From the NCBI RefSeq assembly GCF_910592395.1, contig NC_088311.1:4902501-4962500 (forward strand): a stretch of DNA of 60,000 nt, given 5' to 3'. Shown one piece after another: positions 27,901 through 39,900 of the stretch (its first letter is position 1; every line of letters starts with the position of its first letter). The DNA is from Lineus longissimus (lineage: Eukaryota; Nemertea; Pilidiophora; Heteronemertea; Lineidae). The notes under the pieces are model-generated. The model searched no databases and was not told the origin of the DNA. It saw nothing but the letters and a program-made list of their open reading frames with translations. Made by a program: the position numbers and the translations under genes.

Positions 27901-30900
27901 ACCCTACACTACTTGACGAAATCCTTCCAGTCTGATAATGGCAGTAGCTATAAAATTCATCATTAATACCTGACAATCGTGGCCATTCGGATGCAGTCTA
28001 CTTCAGTGTCACTATTAAAACCATCCATGAGCGTCGACTGCGAAATCCTGCTGAAGTTGTTAGCTGTCACTGATCTAAATAGTTCCATCTTGCAACATCC
28101 TAAAAGCCGTCAAACCAAAAATGGTCTTACAGGCAATCACATATTTACTGGCTTTATCATTGTGACTGTGGCAGAAAACTATTATTTACTCTTACTCGAC
28201 AATTAGGCAAGTAGCACGCAGTTGATTAATAGTCCTCAAAGGAATATTGTTGACAGTTTATTTAAGAAACAAGAAAAAAACTTCCGCTGCTGGGATTCTG
28301 CTCGACTTCACTGGAATTAATCCTTTAACACCACAAAGATTGATTCCTTTGCCTTGTAGGAACTGTACAAATAATATGATCTCATCTCTAAAAATCCTAT
28401 GAAATAAAAATACTCCGTTGGTCAATCGACTTCTCCATCTTGTACATACTATCTGTCCTCTGGTAAGAGGAGTGCATCTGCTCACGCAAGTCTTGGACAT
28501 CAGGGGCTTCCGATGTCGCAAAGATAGCCCGCATAACATGACATGTTTAACATGACCAAGGCAAATACAGCAGATTATTGCAGTCCCCGTGTTTAAAAGG
28601 ATGTTTTCTGAAAGGGTTGACAGCATACACCCGGCTGGTGTCAGGGGCTTCAAACAAAACATATATTTGAACTGTGTGATTGGGCAAACATGCAAAATGT
28701 ATCGTAAATCCTGCAGCCAGCTTTGTTCTCAACATCATTTTAGGGTTGTCGAGCACACAAACATCTAATAACTTCTACTTCTCTCAATTTTTAGGGCTTC
28801 AAAACCTTTTTCGGCGGTCAAGAAAGTTACTATAGCCTTAATGGTTTTCTGTATGATGTTTTGTCACTTTGTGACATCTGTAATAAACTTCCTGACAACG
28901 AATACATTGGCAGACCAATGCAAGGCATTTCACGATTGTCAAGGGAAATCTTATACTCAATATTGCAATGTCTGTAGTTCTTGTTATCATTCTGCCATCG
29001 AGTTGATTGCATGCATCCATTCTATTCACTACAGGGGCTTCAAATGATGCCAAGCACACAATAACTTCATACCCCAATGCAGACATCACAATTGTTTTTG
29101 TAACTGTTACAAAGTATCAGACAAAAGGTTCTATTTTTCGACTGTGTGTAGAAATTTTCCAGAAAACAAACACATGACAAATGCAAACAGCACGTCAACG
29201 ACTATGCTGTTCTACTCTGGAAGCTACCAGAAATTAACAAGACTTAATTAATTTTTCAGCTTGACATAGGAATTGGTAATGTCGATTGCAACATGCATGT
29301 GGATGTTGGAGTAGCATTACAAGGTAGGCTGACTACAAAATACTGTATCAACTCTTTGCACCAGTTTTCCCTGCTGGAAGCTATTTCTTATTGTACACTT
29401 GCTCATACTGCTGAGTATGATCACATGCATAACAATATATCAAACAGATATCAAGTCGACTTTGATGTAGATATTGAAACCTTTATAATCTTTAATCGTC
29501 CAACCAAAACATTATAGTGAGTTTCTTGGCATCAACTTCTTTAGATGGCGCTATCAATTGCCTACAACATATACCCATCTCCTCTGACACAATTGGTCTT
29601 CGCACAAGTAGACATTGGAGATCCCCAATGATCCAGTTTTGTACTCTGAAGTGCTGTCTGGATCAAACATGGATTCATCCTTTCATCATTTGAAATTGGA
29701 ACAAAGCAGTTTTAGCTGATAATTTGATCAAATTTCAATTGAATTTTGCGATGAAGAGAACTATCCCACTCATTCACACTACACACGCTGCTGACATTCA
29801 ACCTCACTGCCATCTAGTGTCATTCACATAAACCTATTCAAACTGAGCAGAAACACCTGAGTTGCCATCTATTAGAACCAGCCTGAAGTCTGCTACTTTG
29901 TTGACTTCAGCTGAACTGGGTTTCCGAGCAGGGTAAGCCTAAGTTGTGTTTCAGAATGTTCAACTAGAGGCATCGTCAGTGGCAGTCTGCAAGCCCGGAA
30001 CGATTTTCACTGACATGTCATTAGTGCTTGCCAACCATTTTCCAGAGACAGACCATTTTCACACAGAAAACAAACCAATAATCAAACAACACGACAACAG
30101 TTGTAAACAGGCAGAACTGAAATGCTGGGTTTAAAGCACAACTTTCCAAGCTTGGGACAGATTTTTTATCAAAGTGTAAACTGTGACACAGAACAACCAC
30201 GATAATCCACCAAACACATTTTGAATTGAATTGACAGAATCCAAGGATTCTGTACCATCACCAACCGAGGGCATAGGTAGTGTATATAGTAATGCATGGT
30301 GATACATAGCAATTGTGGTCAAACTACTTAATATCCCCTTCATTCACCTCTCTTTTAAAGTTTTACCGTCTCTTGAAAGTGGATTTCTCATTGAAGGCAA
30401 AACAGTGGTTCTGATGAGACCAAATTGTAATTCCTGTTTCAAATTAGGGAAAAATTTCCAAAATGTGTATGCTGGATGAAACTTCGACCACCACGAAAAC
30501 ATTAAGATTTCATCGTAGTAAATGTTGATAAGTACCCGGTGAGTGCACGTCGTGGAACCTACCTGGCCGCACGTCCATACTGTTGGGTATTGGCATTTGA
30601 CCTCCACCAACGCTACCTGGTGGCTGAAAAACAAACCAAACAGAGGCATATAAATACTGGTTTAACATGTACATAACTGCATTACTAGTGGCCCTGAGAG
30701 GGTAGCCCAAGAGTATTCTACAGCGAGAGAATGACTATTGCCCCTGGCCTGAATGCTACAGTATGACACGGCCCACTTTAAATTACATCGCCTTTATTAA
30801 TCTAAAATCTGGAAGAAAAATACAACTCAAATGATCGTTTTTTCTTATAGAATGTTTCAATATGCTGAAAGTTTAAGGTGTTATCAGTTTTTAACAAAAT

Positions 30901-33900
30901 GACTTTTAGCTTTGTCTTGGATAACCCATTTGTATATAAATCAATAGATAATTACTGGCTGAAATTAGAACTTTTATTAGTATTTTCCCTGAGTGCAACA
31001 TAGACCACATATCTGTCAATATAACTTCTCCACAAATTTTACCCTACTCACAATGACATTGCAAAAGTTCAACATTTGAAGACTAGATAATTGGATCTAT
31101 AAGAAATTAAAAATTACACTTGGCAATCATGTTACCAGGACAAAACCCAAAATAAAACCTGATTTAGTACACTTGGGTTACCCTCTTCAAATGGCTGGAG
31201 GACAACATTCAAAACTTCAGAAACTAAACCTTTGTCTAAGACATTTTTTATTCTGCAAACAAACTGGACATTTTATATTTCGTTTGATGGCAAAAGTAAT
31301 TCATATCTTTTGGCACTAAATGATTATACACACTTAGAAATAAAGGTTTTTGAGAAACCTTTTATGATTTTTTTGCCAGTATGAATATGCAGCCCGCAGA
31401 GGTTTTTCGGTAAATGAAAACCCCTTAAAAATAGTTTTGAAGACTCAGAAAAACTTTGCAATGTCCAGTTTTTTCACACAAATGAAAGAAAACGTTGCAC
31501 CCCTGCTTTAACATGATAAAAGAAATTTTCACAAATAAACAGTAGGTGTTTTGGGAGGAACACATCACCTCAATTAAACTGAAAACAGAGGAGTCTATTA
31601 GGAGACAAAAACAGGGTCAAAGACGGGGATCAACACACTTCACAATGATTACGATACAAAATGTGGAAACAATCACTTAGACCACATTAGCATTTAAAAT
31701 TATAGGTTTTCTCTCAAATCACGGGCTGCAAAAAGAGGACATAGCGAACAAATTGCGCTAAAGCAGAATATGGGTTGAAATAGTCACTGCTAGACATATA
31801 CAAAACACACAAGTGCTCAGTCAGACACGGTACGAATAGTTCTGCTGATGAATTGAAAACTGATAGAAATATATATATCCACAAACTTGTACTCCATTTC
31901 AAATGCTCATGATGCACTTACATCAAATTCGCCTTGATTTGGCATTCGTACAGGCCCTCGCGGACTGCCGTAGCGTGGAGACATAAATGGCTGAAATTAA
32001 AGGAAGATGTTGTATAATGCTGCTGGGTGGATAGGATGTCCCTCCAGAAGAATTAACAACAGTTATCACAATTGCAACAGACTAAAGTAAATTCCCAAAA
32101 CACAGTTTGATTTAAGGAGAACTGTTTTACTTTTCCTCCCAATTTTGTTTCTGCAGTGAGCCTTCTGATGAACGCTGAAACAAAGTGGGACAATCGTGTG
32201 CTAAACAAATGCTGGCCATTCTGCAAAATGGACAAAAATAATGCAAATCATATTCAGTGGAGCTATCTGTGATCTGACAACAAGACTACAAGTCTTTCCA
32301 TTTTTTTCATATTTTGTTTAAGCCTTTTTATTAGCCCTATTGGAGACAGATGGCCAGGTCTGGTTGATGACAGCAAGCCCATGCATATTCACACAGGCCC
32401 TGCAAACACAATGCAGCGGCAGAGACATTTTCCATAGGCGTATGGGTACACAAACAATGACATTTAGCACCAGAACACCCTATGAAAGGTCTCTGGGGTC
32501 CCTCCAAAAGTGAATGTAGGACGAGAATAAGTTTGACAACATTCCACGTGATGACCATTTGCAGATGTTTGGTTCCATCAGTCTACAACAGATGGCACCA
32601 CTGTATAAGGAAATGACTATTGGGCTCTCCCATTTTCCTGGATTTTGATATTGATTTGACGATTATTGATTAGCTAAATATAACTTCCACCATCGGGACA
32701 AAGCCTCAAAAAGGGGATTACCACTCTCTACTGTAGCTAGTATAGTGTTAGTTGTAGTGCAACTACCATTGCGCAAGGATGTGTTATTAACGTCCTTATG
32801 CTCCAATATATCTAGGCAAAGTTAGCAGAACATGAACTTGTTGAAAACTATTTGGCAAAACTTTCAATTCGAATTTTTCTAAAATTAAAGCTCTTAAACC
32901 CACTGTGGTGCTGTATTAGCAAATGATAATCGCAAATGGAATGAACGAAGCTTGGAAAGAACCCATTTTCACATCATCTAACTTGACACCCTGTGGATTT
33001 AGCAACAACATCTTCAAATTTGATTTTGGTAGGATGCATTGTTACGTTTGTTGTTTGTATGGCTGGGCTTTTTATCTTGGAAGCAAAATCTCACAAACTA
33101 CACATGCAACATGAAAATTCATGCAACTTTTGAACTTATTGCCACAAAACAACAAGAGAATTCACAATATCAGAAAATACCATCAACTGCTAAAACAATT
33201 TAGCCTTTTATTTAGAAGAATGATGGAAAAGCAAAATGTGTGGTTGGGAGCAGTTTAAGGGTGTAAGAGATACCAGTATCTTGGGCAGATGTAACAGACA
33301 TTGACAGTCGTGTAGCAGCCGTTCCAGGTGTGGCCATAACATTCTTCTAAAGTTGAGCATTGCAGCTTTAGTCCCACATAAAAGGCAAAGAGTTAAAACA
33401 CAGAATCCACAATTGGCCTGAAAGCTGGAGAAAAGTTTGGTTTTTAATAATCTTTGTAACAAGTTTAAATCGTTCCGCGCAGAGCAGCCTGCGTTCACTG
33501 GACTAAATGTAGTCATTCTGAAGTACAACAGTTAGAATTGCATGCATAATTAACAGCATTAGCATATCATGAATATTCATACAAGCTTTACTAACTAGAT
33601 ACAATGCAACTGTACTACACATAAAGCGGCAGAGTAGCATGATGGTTGTGAATAAGGGATGATGGAATATATCTAGATTTTCCTTAGCAAAATACTCCAG
33701 ATCTTTCTGGAAGGAGGGTGAAGATTGCCAAAAAATGTTTTTGCTTTTTTAGATATGTTTATGGATTTTATGCAGGCAGAAAAGAGCTATGAAGAAAGTG
33801 GAACACAGGTGTTGGTTTAAATAACACCCAAGGGGGCCCTCCATGGTCAGGGATTATTGGATGTTGTGGGGATCCTGTCTGAATTCACGGGGGGGGGGGG

Positions 33901-36900
33901 GGGAATAGGGATCGGGTCTGCAATTATCACCAAACACCCTGGACACCCTTTGAAAGACACCCTGTCACTCATCACAGCGAATATTCTATGCCCATTTGAA
34001 ATTCTAGATGTATCATGACTGCGAAAAATAAACTTTCTCAGAAAGTTGTTATTTTCCTATTGAAAAATAATGTTGGTTGTAGACTGAAGATATTCAAACG
34101 GAAAACTTTCATGACAACAATACCAAATCATGATGGGGAATTTTACATTAAAAGATAAAGCCTAATTCCTTGATTTATAAACCAAATGAGGATATTGGGC
34201 CAGAAATTTCTTGTAGTACACTCTAGCAAAGTACATCTAGAGAACCAGGATGAGCTTTACGAAACAACACACAAGAGAATTCGAGGGACAGGCTGGTTGC
34301 TCAATGAAGCACAAGGGTTTTTCAGATCATTTGTCAAACCTAGATTATAAAATTTGATATCATGGCGGACACTGCCTACAGATTCAATTAAAGTTGTTAG
34401 GGGAGTTTGCTACATCTAGATGTGAATTCTGAGGACATTCTAAAATGGTGCAGTCAAAATGACAATCCTTATTTCCTCTACACCCTCATTTTTCACCCCC
34501 AACTGAAAAGGATCATGACAGACTTACAACGTTATCAGCACTTTGCAAAAAATCTGCAGAATCACGTTTTTAGATGTCATGCCCCAAAACCCAGCTGAAA
34601 ATGCCTTTTAAATATGTGCACCGTGTATCTGCAGCACCTCACCAAAATAGAATGTCTGTGAACCTAATGCTATGTGGTGCAGTTAATTTCACATCAGATC
34701 TGATGGAAAACCAAAACATCATACAGCCTCATGTATGAAGTATACAGGAGGCTCTAGCCATAATGAGGTGAAATGAACAATGCTAGATCTTTCTGCTACA
34801 AATCCAAAAGAAGTTAAAAATCTGCCTTCTCCGCACATATTTCATGAAAGTGAAAGTCTGTGCAAAGAGTTTTGATGTAAAAATCACTAAATCGGCTTCA
34901 GGTCTTTTCGAGTAATACTAAGTCTCGTGCTGTAACTTAATGTATTTTGCCATAAAAAGTCTTTATACAGTTCCTGGAAGAATTTTCATGCACCATACGT
35001 AGCAGAAAGAGCCTGGCCATCCTTTTAAGTTTGTCCTCACATCACAGCTGCCATGACCTTGTTGGCATACTTAGCTGATGACCAATAATGTTGATGACAT
35101 GGCTTTCCTTAAAATTGGATTGTCTGCTGTAACCCAGTAACTGCAAAAGACTCCTAGCCAAGCAAATATTGTTTAAATAAGTGGTCTACAGGAAATCTGT
35201 GACAAACAATTTCTCTGAGTCTCTGGAAACCCATGGTGCCCTATCGACTGACTCTACTGGCTACAGGCTACAATGGACACACTCAAGATCTTTCTTATAT
35301 AAAGTTTAGAGGGGTGAAATGCACTCCTTACACCCCTAAATTTCACATTCAGATGCAATTTTTCACCATCTCATATACCTTAGTCTTTGAAAACCTCGTT
35401 CTTTTCATCCTTTTTTACCAAGGATTACAGCACACCTAGGAATTTTAAGGACGGCCAGATGATGATGACGATGATAATGATGATGATGATGATGATAATG
35501 ATGATGATGATGATGAATATGGTTTTATACTCACTTGATTCTGTGGCATCATTTGATTGTGGGGTGCCGAGGGAGGATGGGGGGACGGCTGTGACGCTGG
35601 AGGTGGCTGTGGAGGGGAAGGAGGCATTGTGGGTCGTTGTACCAATACGGTTTATTAGGGCACATATTGTCATTTGGTTCCAGATTGAGACCATAATTAA
35701 TTCCAGAAATTGCCCGAGCTTTTACAGGAAAAAGTGTTTCATTCCAACACATTTCATTGGCAATAGCAATTCCATGCCAACCAAATTCGGTGACATTTGA
35801 AATGGTATCACAGTCCACCTGACATTTGAAGTATGGTGTTACTGTCCACTTGACATTGGGAATGTGGTCATGGCATAGTCAAAATGAGCACAGAAATGTA
35901 TTATCACATCCCAAATGGCAGTACATGGTTTGGTGCAAACTTTCCTTTTCAATGCAAAGCCATACCAGATGCAGGTGTAAGGCTGACGTTACATAGGCCT
36001 CATTCGTTCACTTCCCACATGTCACGTTCCAGCTTTACTTAACGTTCCTCGGTGAATGCACGGCCTTGTGGCATGCATTCAGTGAGGAACGAACGCATTA
36101 AGGGGAACGTGACATGTGGGAAGTGAACGAATGAGGCCTATGTAACGTCAGCCTTAGGAACGGGGTGACACATTTGACCTGCCTCAAACCATGACAGAAT
36201 CTATAACCAAATGAACAATAATGTGACTTTGATTGTGGTGATTCTCAAATAATGATCCTTCAGAAGGGACAGACAGACATACCAAATACACAGACATAAA
36301 CAAGAATACACTGCAGTCAATGGGAATGTGGCATTTGACTTTAACATCTTAAACATGTTCCAGTTTGAAAGTACATGACTTGGCTGAGAGGGTTTGGACA
36401 TCAGTTTTAGTGGTCAATGCATTGGAGACCTGGTACACATGTACGTCTGGACACCATGTGAAGAGTTGCCACATGCACCTACAGACCTTGATATGTTGTA
36501 AGCAATGGCACATGTGCACAAGTTGTGTGAAGCATTGCAATAAAGAGTGTTAGAAATGGCAACTAAAACATAACCTGTTATATTTTACTAAGTGGTCTAC
36601 TAGCATTTTGGAATAAAGGCAAATGAAGTTGAAAATGTGGATATTTAAATAAGGATAACTGAAGCAATGCTTATCGTCTACTGTCAAGCAATTACTTTGA
36701 TGATTGGATCTGGGGCAAATTTGTTTCATCATTCTTGTAGGAGGGACTACATGTCTGACTCTTAGTTCAAGTGCTGGAATCACCAGTATTTTCTAACAGT
36801 TAAAGAGAATGATTGAACATTTTGAAATGGAGGTGATGTACAGTTCCTTTCACTCATTTGGCTCTTTGCTTTTTTTTAACCTTTTAGCCACAATTCGCCT

Positions 36901-39900
36901 GCTTTCCCAGAGACCATCCCAAAATTTTCTTGGAAAAATATTCTGAAAATATTCACAAAACACATCAATTTTGCCTGAACTGACAACTTAGCATGATTAA
37001 CATGGCTTACTTTAATTCTTTTAGCCAAACCAAATAAGTGAAAGGAATATTGGTGATGTTTGCAGCAAACAACTGCAAGTTATGAACATGTGACATGAAG
37101 AAGATAAGCCAGCACAGACAATACGAAACAACCAAAACAGTAGACATGCGTCACAAAACCGAACATTTACAGGTTTGGGGTATACCGGAAATGTAGGGTA
37201 TTAAACTACAGTCAAGGACTATTTCTTCATTTAGGCTCATAACATCCCTTTTTACCAAAGTATTTTAGACCTGATGTCGGGATATTTTTGTATTCAAGGT
37301 ACACCGAATGTTAAGCCATCCTACATCAAAAAGATGGTTTGGCGGCCAAGGTCTCTGGCACATGTCACACACAGGGAGTCATCACAAATGAAAGTGCAAA
37401 ACACATCCCTAATGTCTCAGAAGTCTGGCCTCCACATGTTGGGAACAAATTCACACCCTTAAAATGCTATTCTGTCTCGTTTCATTTTTACCCGGAACAT
37501 GAGTGAAGTTTTCAGTAATTTTCTGGGCAGAATTAACTATGCAGCACATGGAGATTAGAAGAAAACGATTCCTTAGTTATGAACAAATCTGCAAAAGAGA
37601 AAATTTCGTAATCTCTCCGCAAAAGAGTGACACCTATTGGAGAGCTAAGAAGCTAGCAAAGATGCAAAAATCGTCTACGAGAAATCTACAACTAAAACTA
37701 AAAAGAGTGTGTTAGCAGTGCATCTATAGTACATAAAACATGAAATGAGTTGAAGTTTTCATAAATAAACAAGGAACAAACAAGGACATGAAGTTGAAAG
37801 ATTGATAGCAGTAAATAAGAAGCGATAAATAGAACTTAATCAAAATACGGTTTGAATTATGTTGAAGCATGTAATTCATGCCCACTTTCAAAAGTACAGT
37901 CCCAGTTACAACTGACATACCCTCTGCTTTGCATATGCTGCGTACAACCCACAGTCTAGTGATGCACAGCTGCATGCACATACAGACTGGTAGGCATACA
38001 CCACCATGAAGGTTTTGTCTTTGTTACGTAACATATTGTGATTAGGTCTGTATAACAAGTTGCTGTAAATTTCAGCAACAAGGTATTCCACCATCAGACA
38101 ATGCACCTTGCTAGCTGCAGACAGAAGGTTGTGCTGCCCATCCTGATCATCCATTATGGCATTAGAGTTGCCTCTAAATGTCAAAACCACATTACACCCA
38201 CATATAATCTCTAATCAGTCCTAGGTTTTTCCAAATTACATACTTCAAGGGAGAAGCCCTACCAAATTTCAGCAAAAATGAGAAATCTGCTTCATGCCAG
38301 TTTCTGCACCACAACTGATAGTCAAATATGTCATAAAATGGCCGTTCTTTCCCATTGCAGACGCAGGCAAGACACAAGGCTCAATTCTCAGAGTGAACAG
38401 CTTTCCCTGACGTTCCATTCAGATGGCACCCCACAATAAGTCGAAAGGATTTACTTTATTCTACGTTTGTGTTGGATTAGACCTCTTTAGACAAGAGGGG
38501 ATGGCTAGGACAGTTATATTCTATGTTAACAAGGCCCTGCTGCCCAATGTTGCTGTGTCAACACACTGTCCCAAGCAGTGGTAATGGAACTGTCACATTT
38601 TATGAAGAAGACCTTTAGCAGGACTCCTATCCCATGCAGTATCCAGAGGACTGTCACATTCTATCATAAATCTCTAGCAGGGACAACTGTCCCATCCACT
38701 GCCAAGAGGACTGTCACATTCTATGCTGGATACATTTAGTAAGTGCTACTGTCCCACTTCAGGTCAACAGGACTGTCACATTCTATGTTGGATATATTAA
38801 ACAGGGGCTGCTGTCCCATGCAGTGTCAACAGAACCGTCACATCCTATGAAGGATATATTTAGAAAGGGCTGGGTCAACCGGTCTGCATTCCAAGCAGTG
38901 TTATTAGGATTATTACATAGTATGGTGGATAGTTTAGCTGCTGTCCATCTTTTAAAAATGACAGTATACAATTTCTTTTCAAACTGTTTATTCTAAAATT
39001 CTTACCCCTCCCTCCCTCACCTAAACTTGTCTCTGTTAACAGCATTGAACATCAAACTTAAAATCTATGAGATCAACAAGAAATGGAGAGCCACTTACCG
39101 GAAAAAAACCTGGTGGCATAGGGCCACCCGGCATGCCATCCTGAGGAGGCATTTGACCTAATGGACTTGGTGCTGGTGCATTCTGAAGTGAGAAAAGAGG
39201 AACATATGGTTAGAAAGGTTTGACTATATATAATTCCAGGGAAATTTTTTTTGTAATATCTACTGGTAGTTCAAATTGACATGTATGATCAGAACAGTGA
39301 AAGATTTCTAAAACATCAAAATCTCCGGTTTTCTCTTTCGTTAGGATAGTATTTGTGTTAATCAGTGAAAATATAGCCTTTAACTAATTTGTAACCTCAA
39401 GAGTGTTCCATCTCTTTTCACTGTTCTGACTTGGACCTTATGGTCAGCCCTTCACTTGCTGCAGCTGCATCCTGCATGAACTCCATGGTATTGTCCCAAG
39501 ACAAGGGTAGAGGTCAAGGCCATTTCGTTACCATGAAAGACAGGAGAAACAACACAATGATACTTCAGAGGAACCCATGGAAACTTTATAACTAGAGTCT
39601 CTTTCAAACCGCATGAGTTTTAGAAGGTTTTGGCAGCATTTAAAGTAACAGAACGAAAGCGTTTTTCTTCTTTTCATATACGTGGTTGAGATGTTTGAAA
39701 TAATGGACCACTAACACAATTTGCAATTCAACTCTCACTTGACAGTGCATATCACTGCGGTTTCTAGTGGATTATATATCCACTGGTCTTTGGCGGTAAC
39801 TGGAGCACATATCCTCTTTGGTATGTAGGAGTACAATGCATCCCTGGTATGGTAGGTACGGTAAGGGACATACAAGGTAGATCGCCTCCTCTTCCCAAAT

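Larger units (their letters stand above)
20771..30562 (-). other. intron 9 of SSBP
   Basis: Phase 1 intron of 9.8 kb. It contains a diverged tandem duplication of about 220-240 bp (27690-28135), short direct repeats at 25110-25258 and degenerate repeats at 26215-26475. No exon was recognised apart from its borders. Confidence 0.75.
31991..35534 (-). other. intron 7 of SSBP
   Basis: Phase 0 intron of 3.5 kb. It opens with the UCAU-rich tract (35459-35516) and carries a run of 15 G on the plus strand at 33889-33903. Nothing else was recognised. Confidence 0.85.
35607..39098 (-). other. intron 6 of SSBP
   Basis: Phase 0 intron of 3.5 kb. It contains a 61-bp minisatellite starting about 150 nt after the donor (38510-38945) and a 179-bp fold-back element (35978-36156) about 370 nt before the exon 7 acceptor. 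Confidence 0.85.

Noticed and set aside
35425-35694. Poly-Ile and poly-Ser open frames across the GAT repeat
   Set aside because: They are artefacts of the trinucleotide repeat. Only the part 35535-35606 is supported as coding, because of its splice sites and phase.
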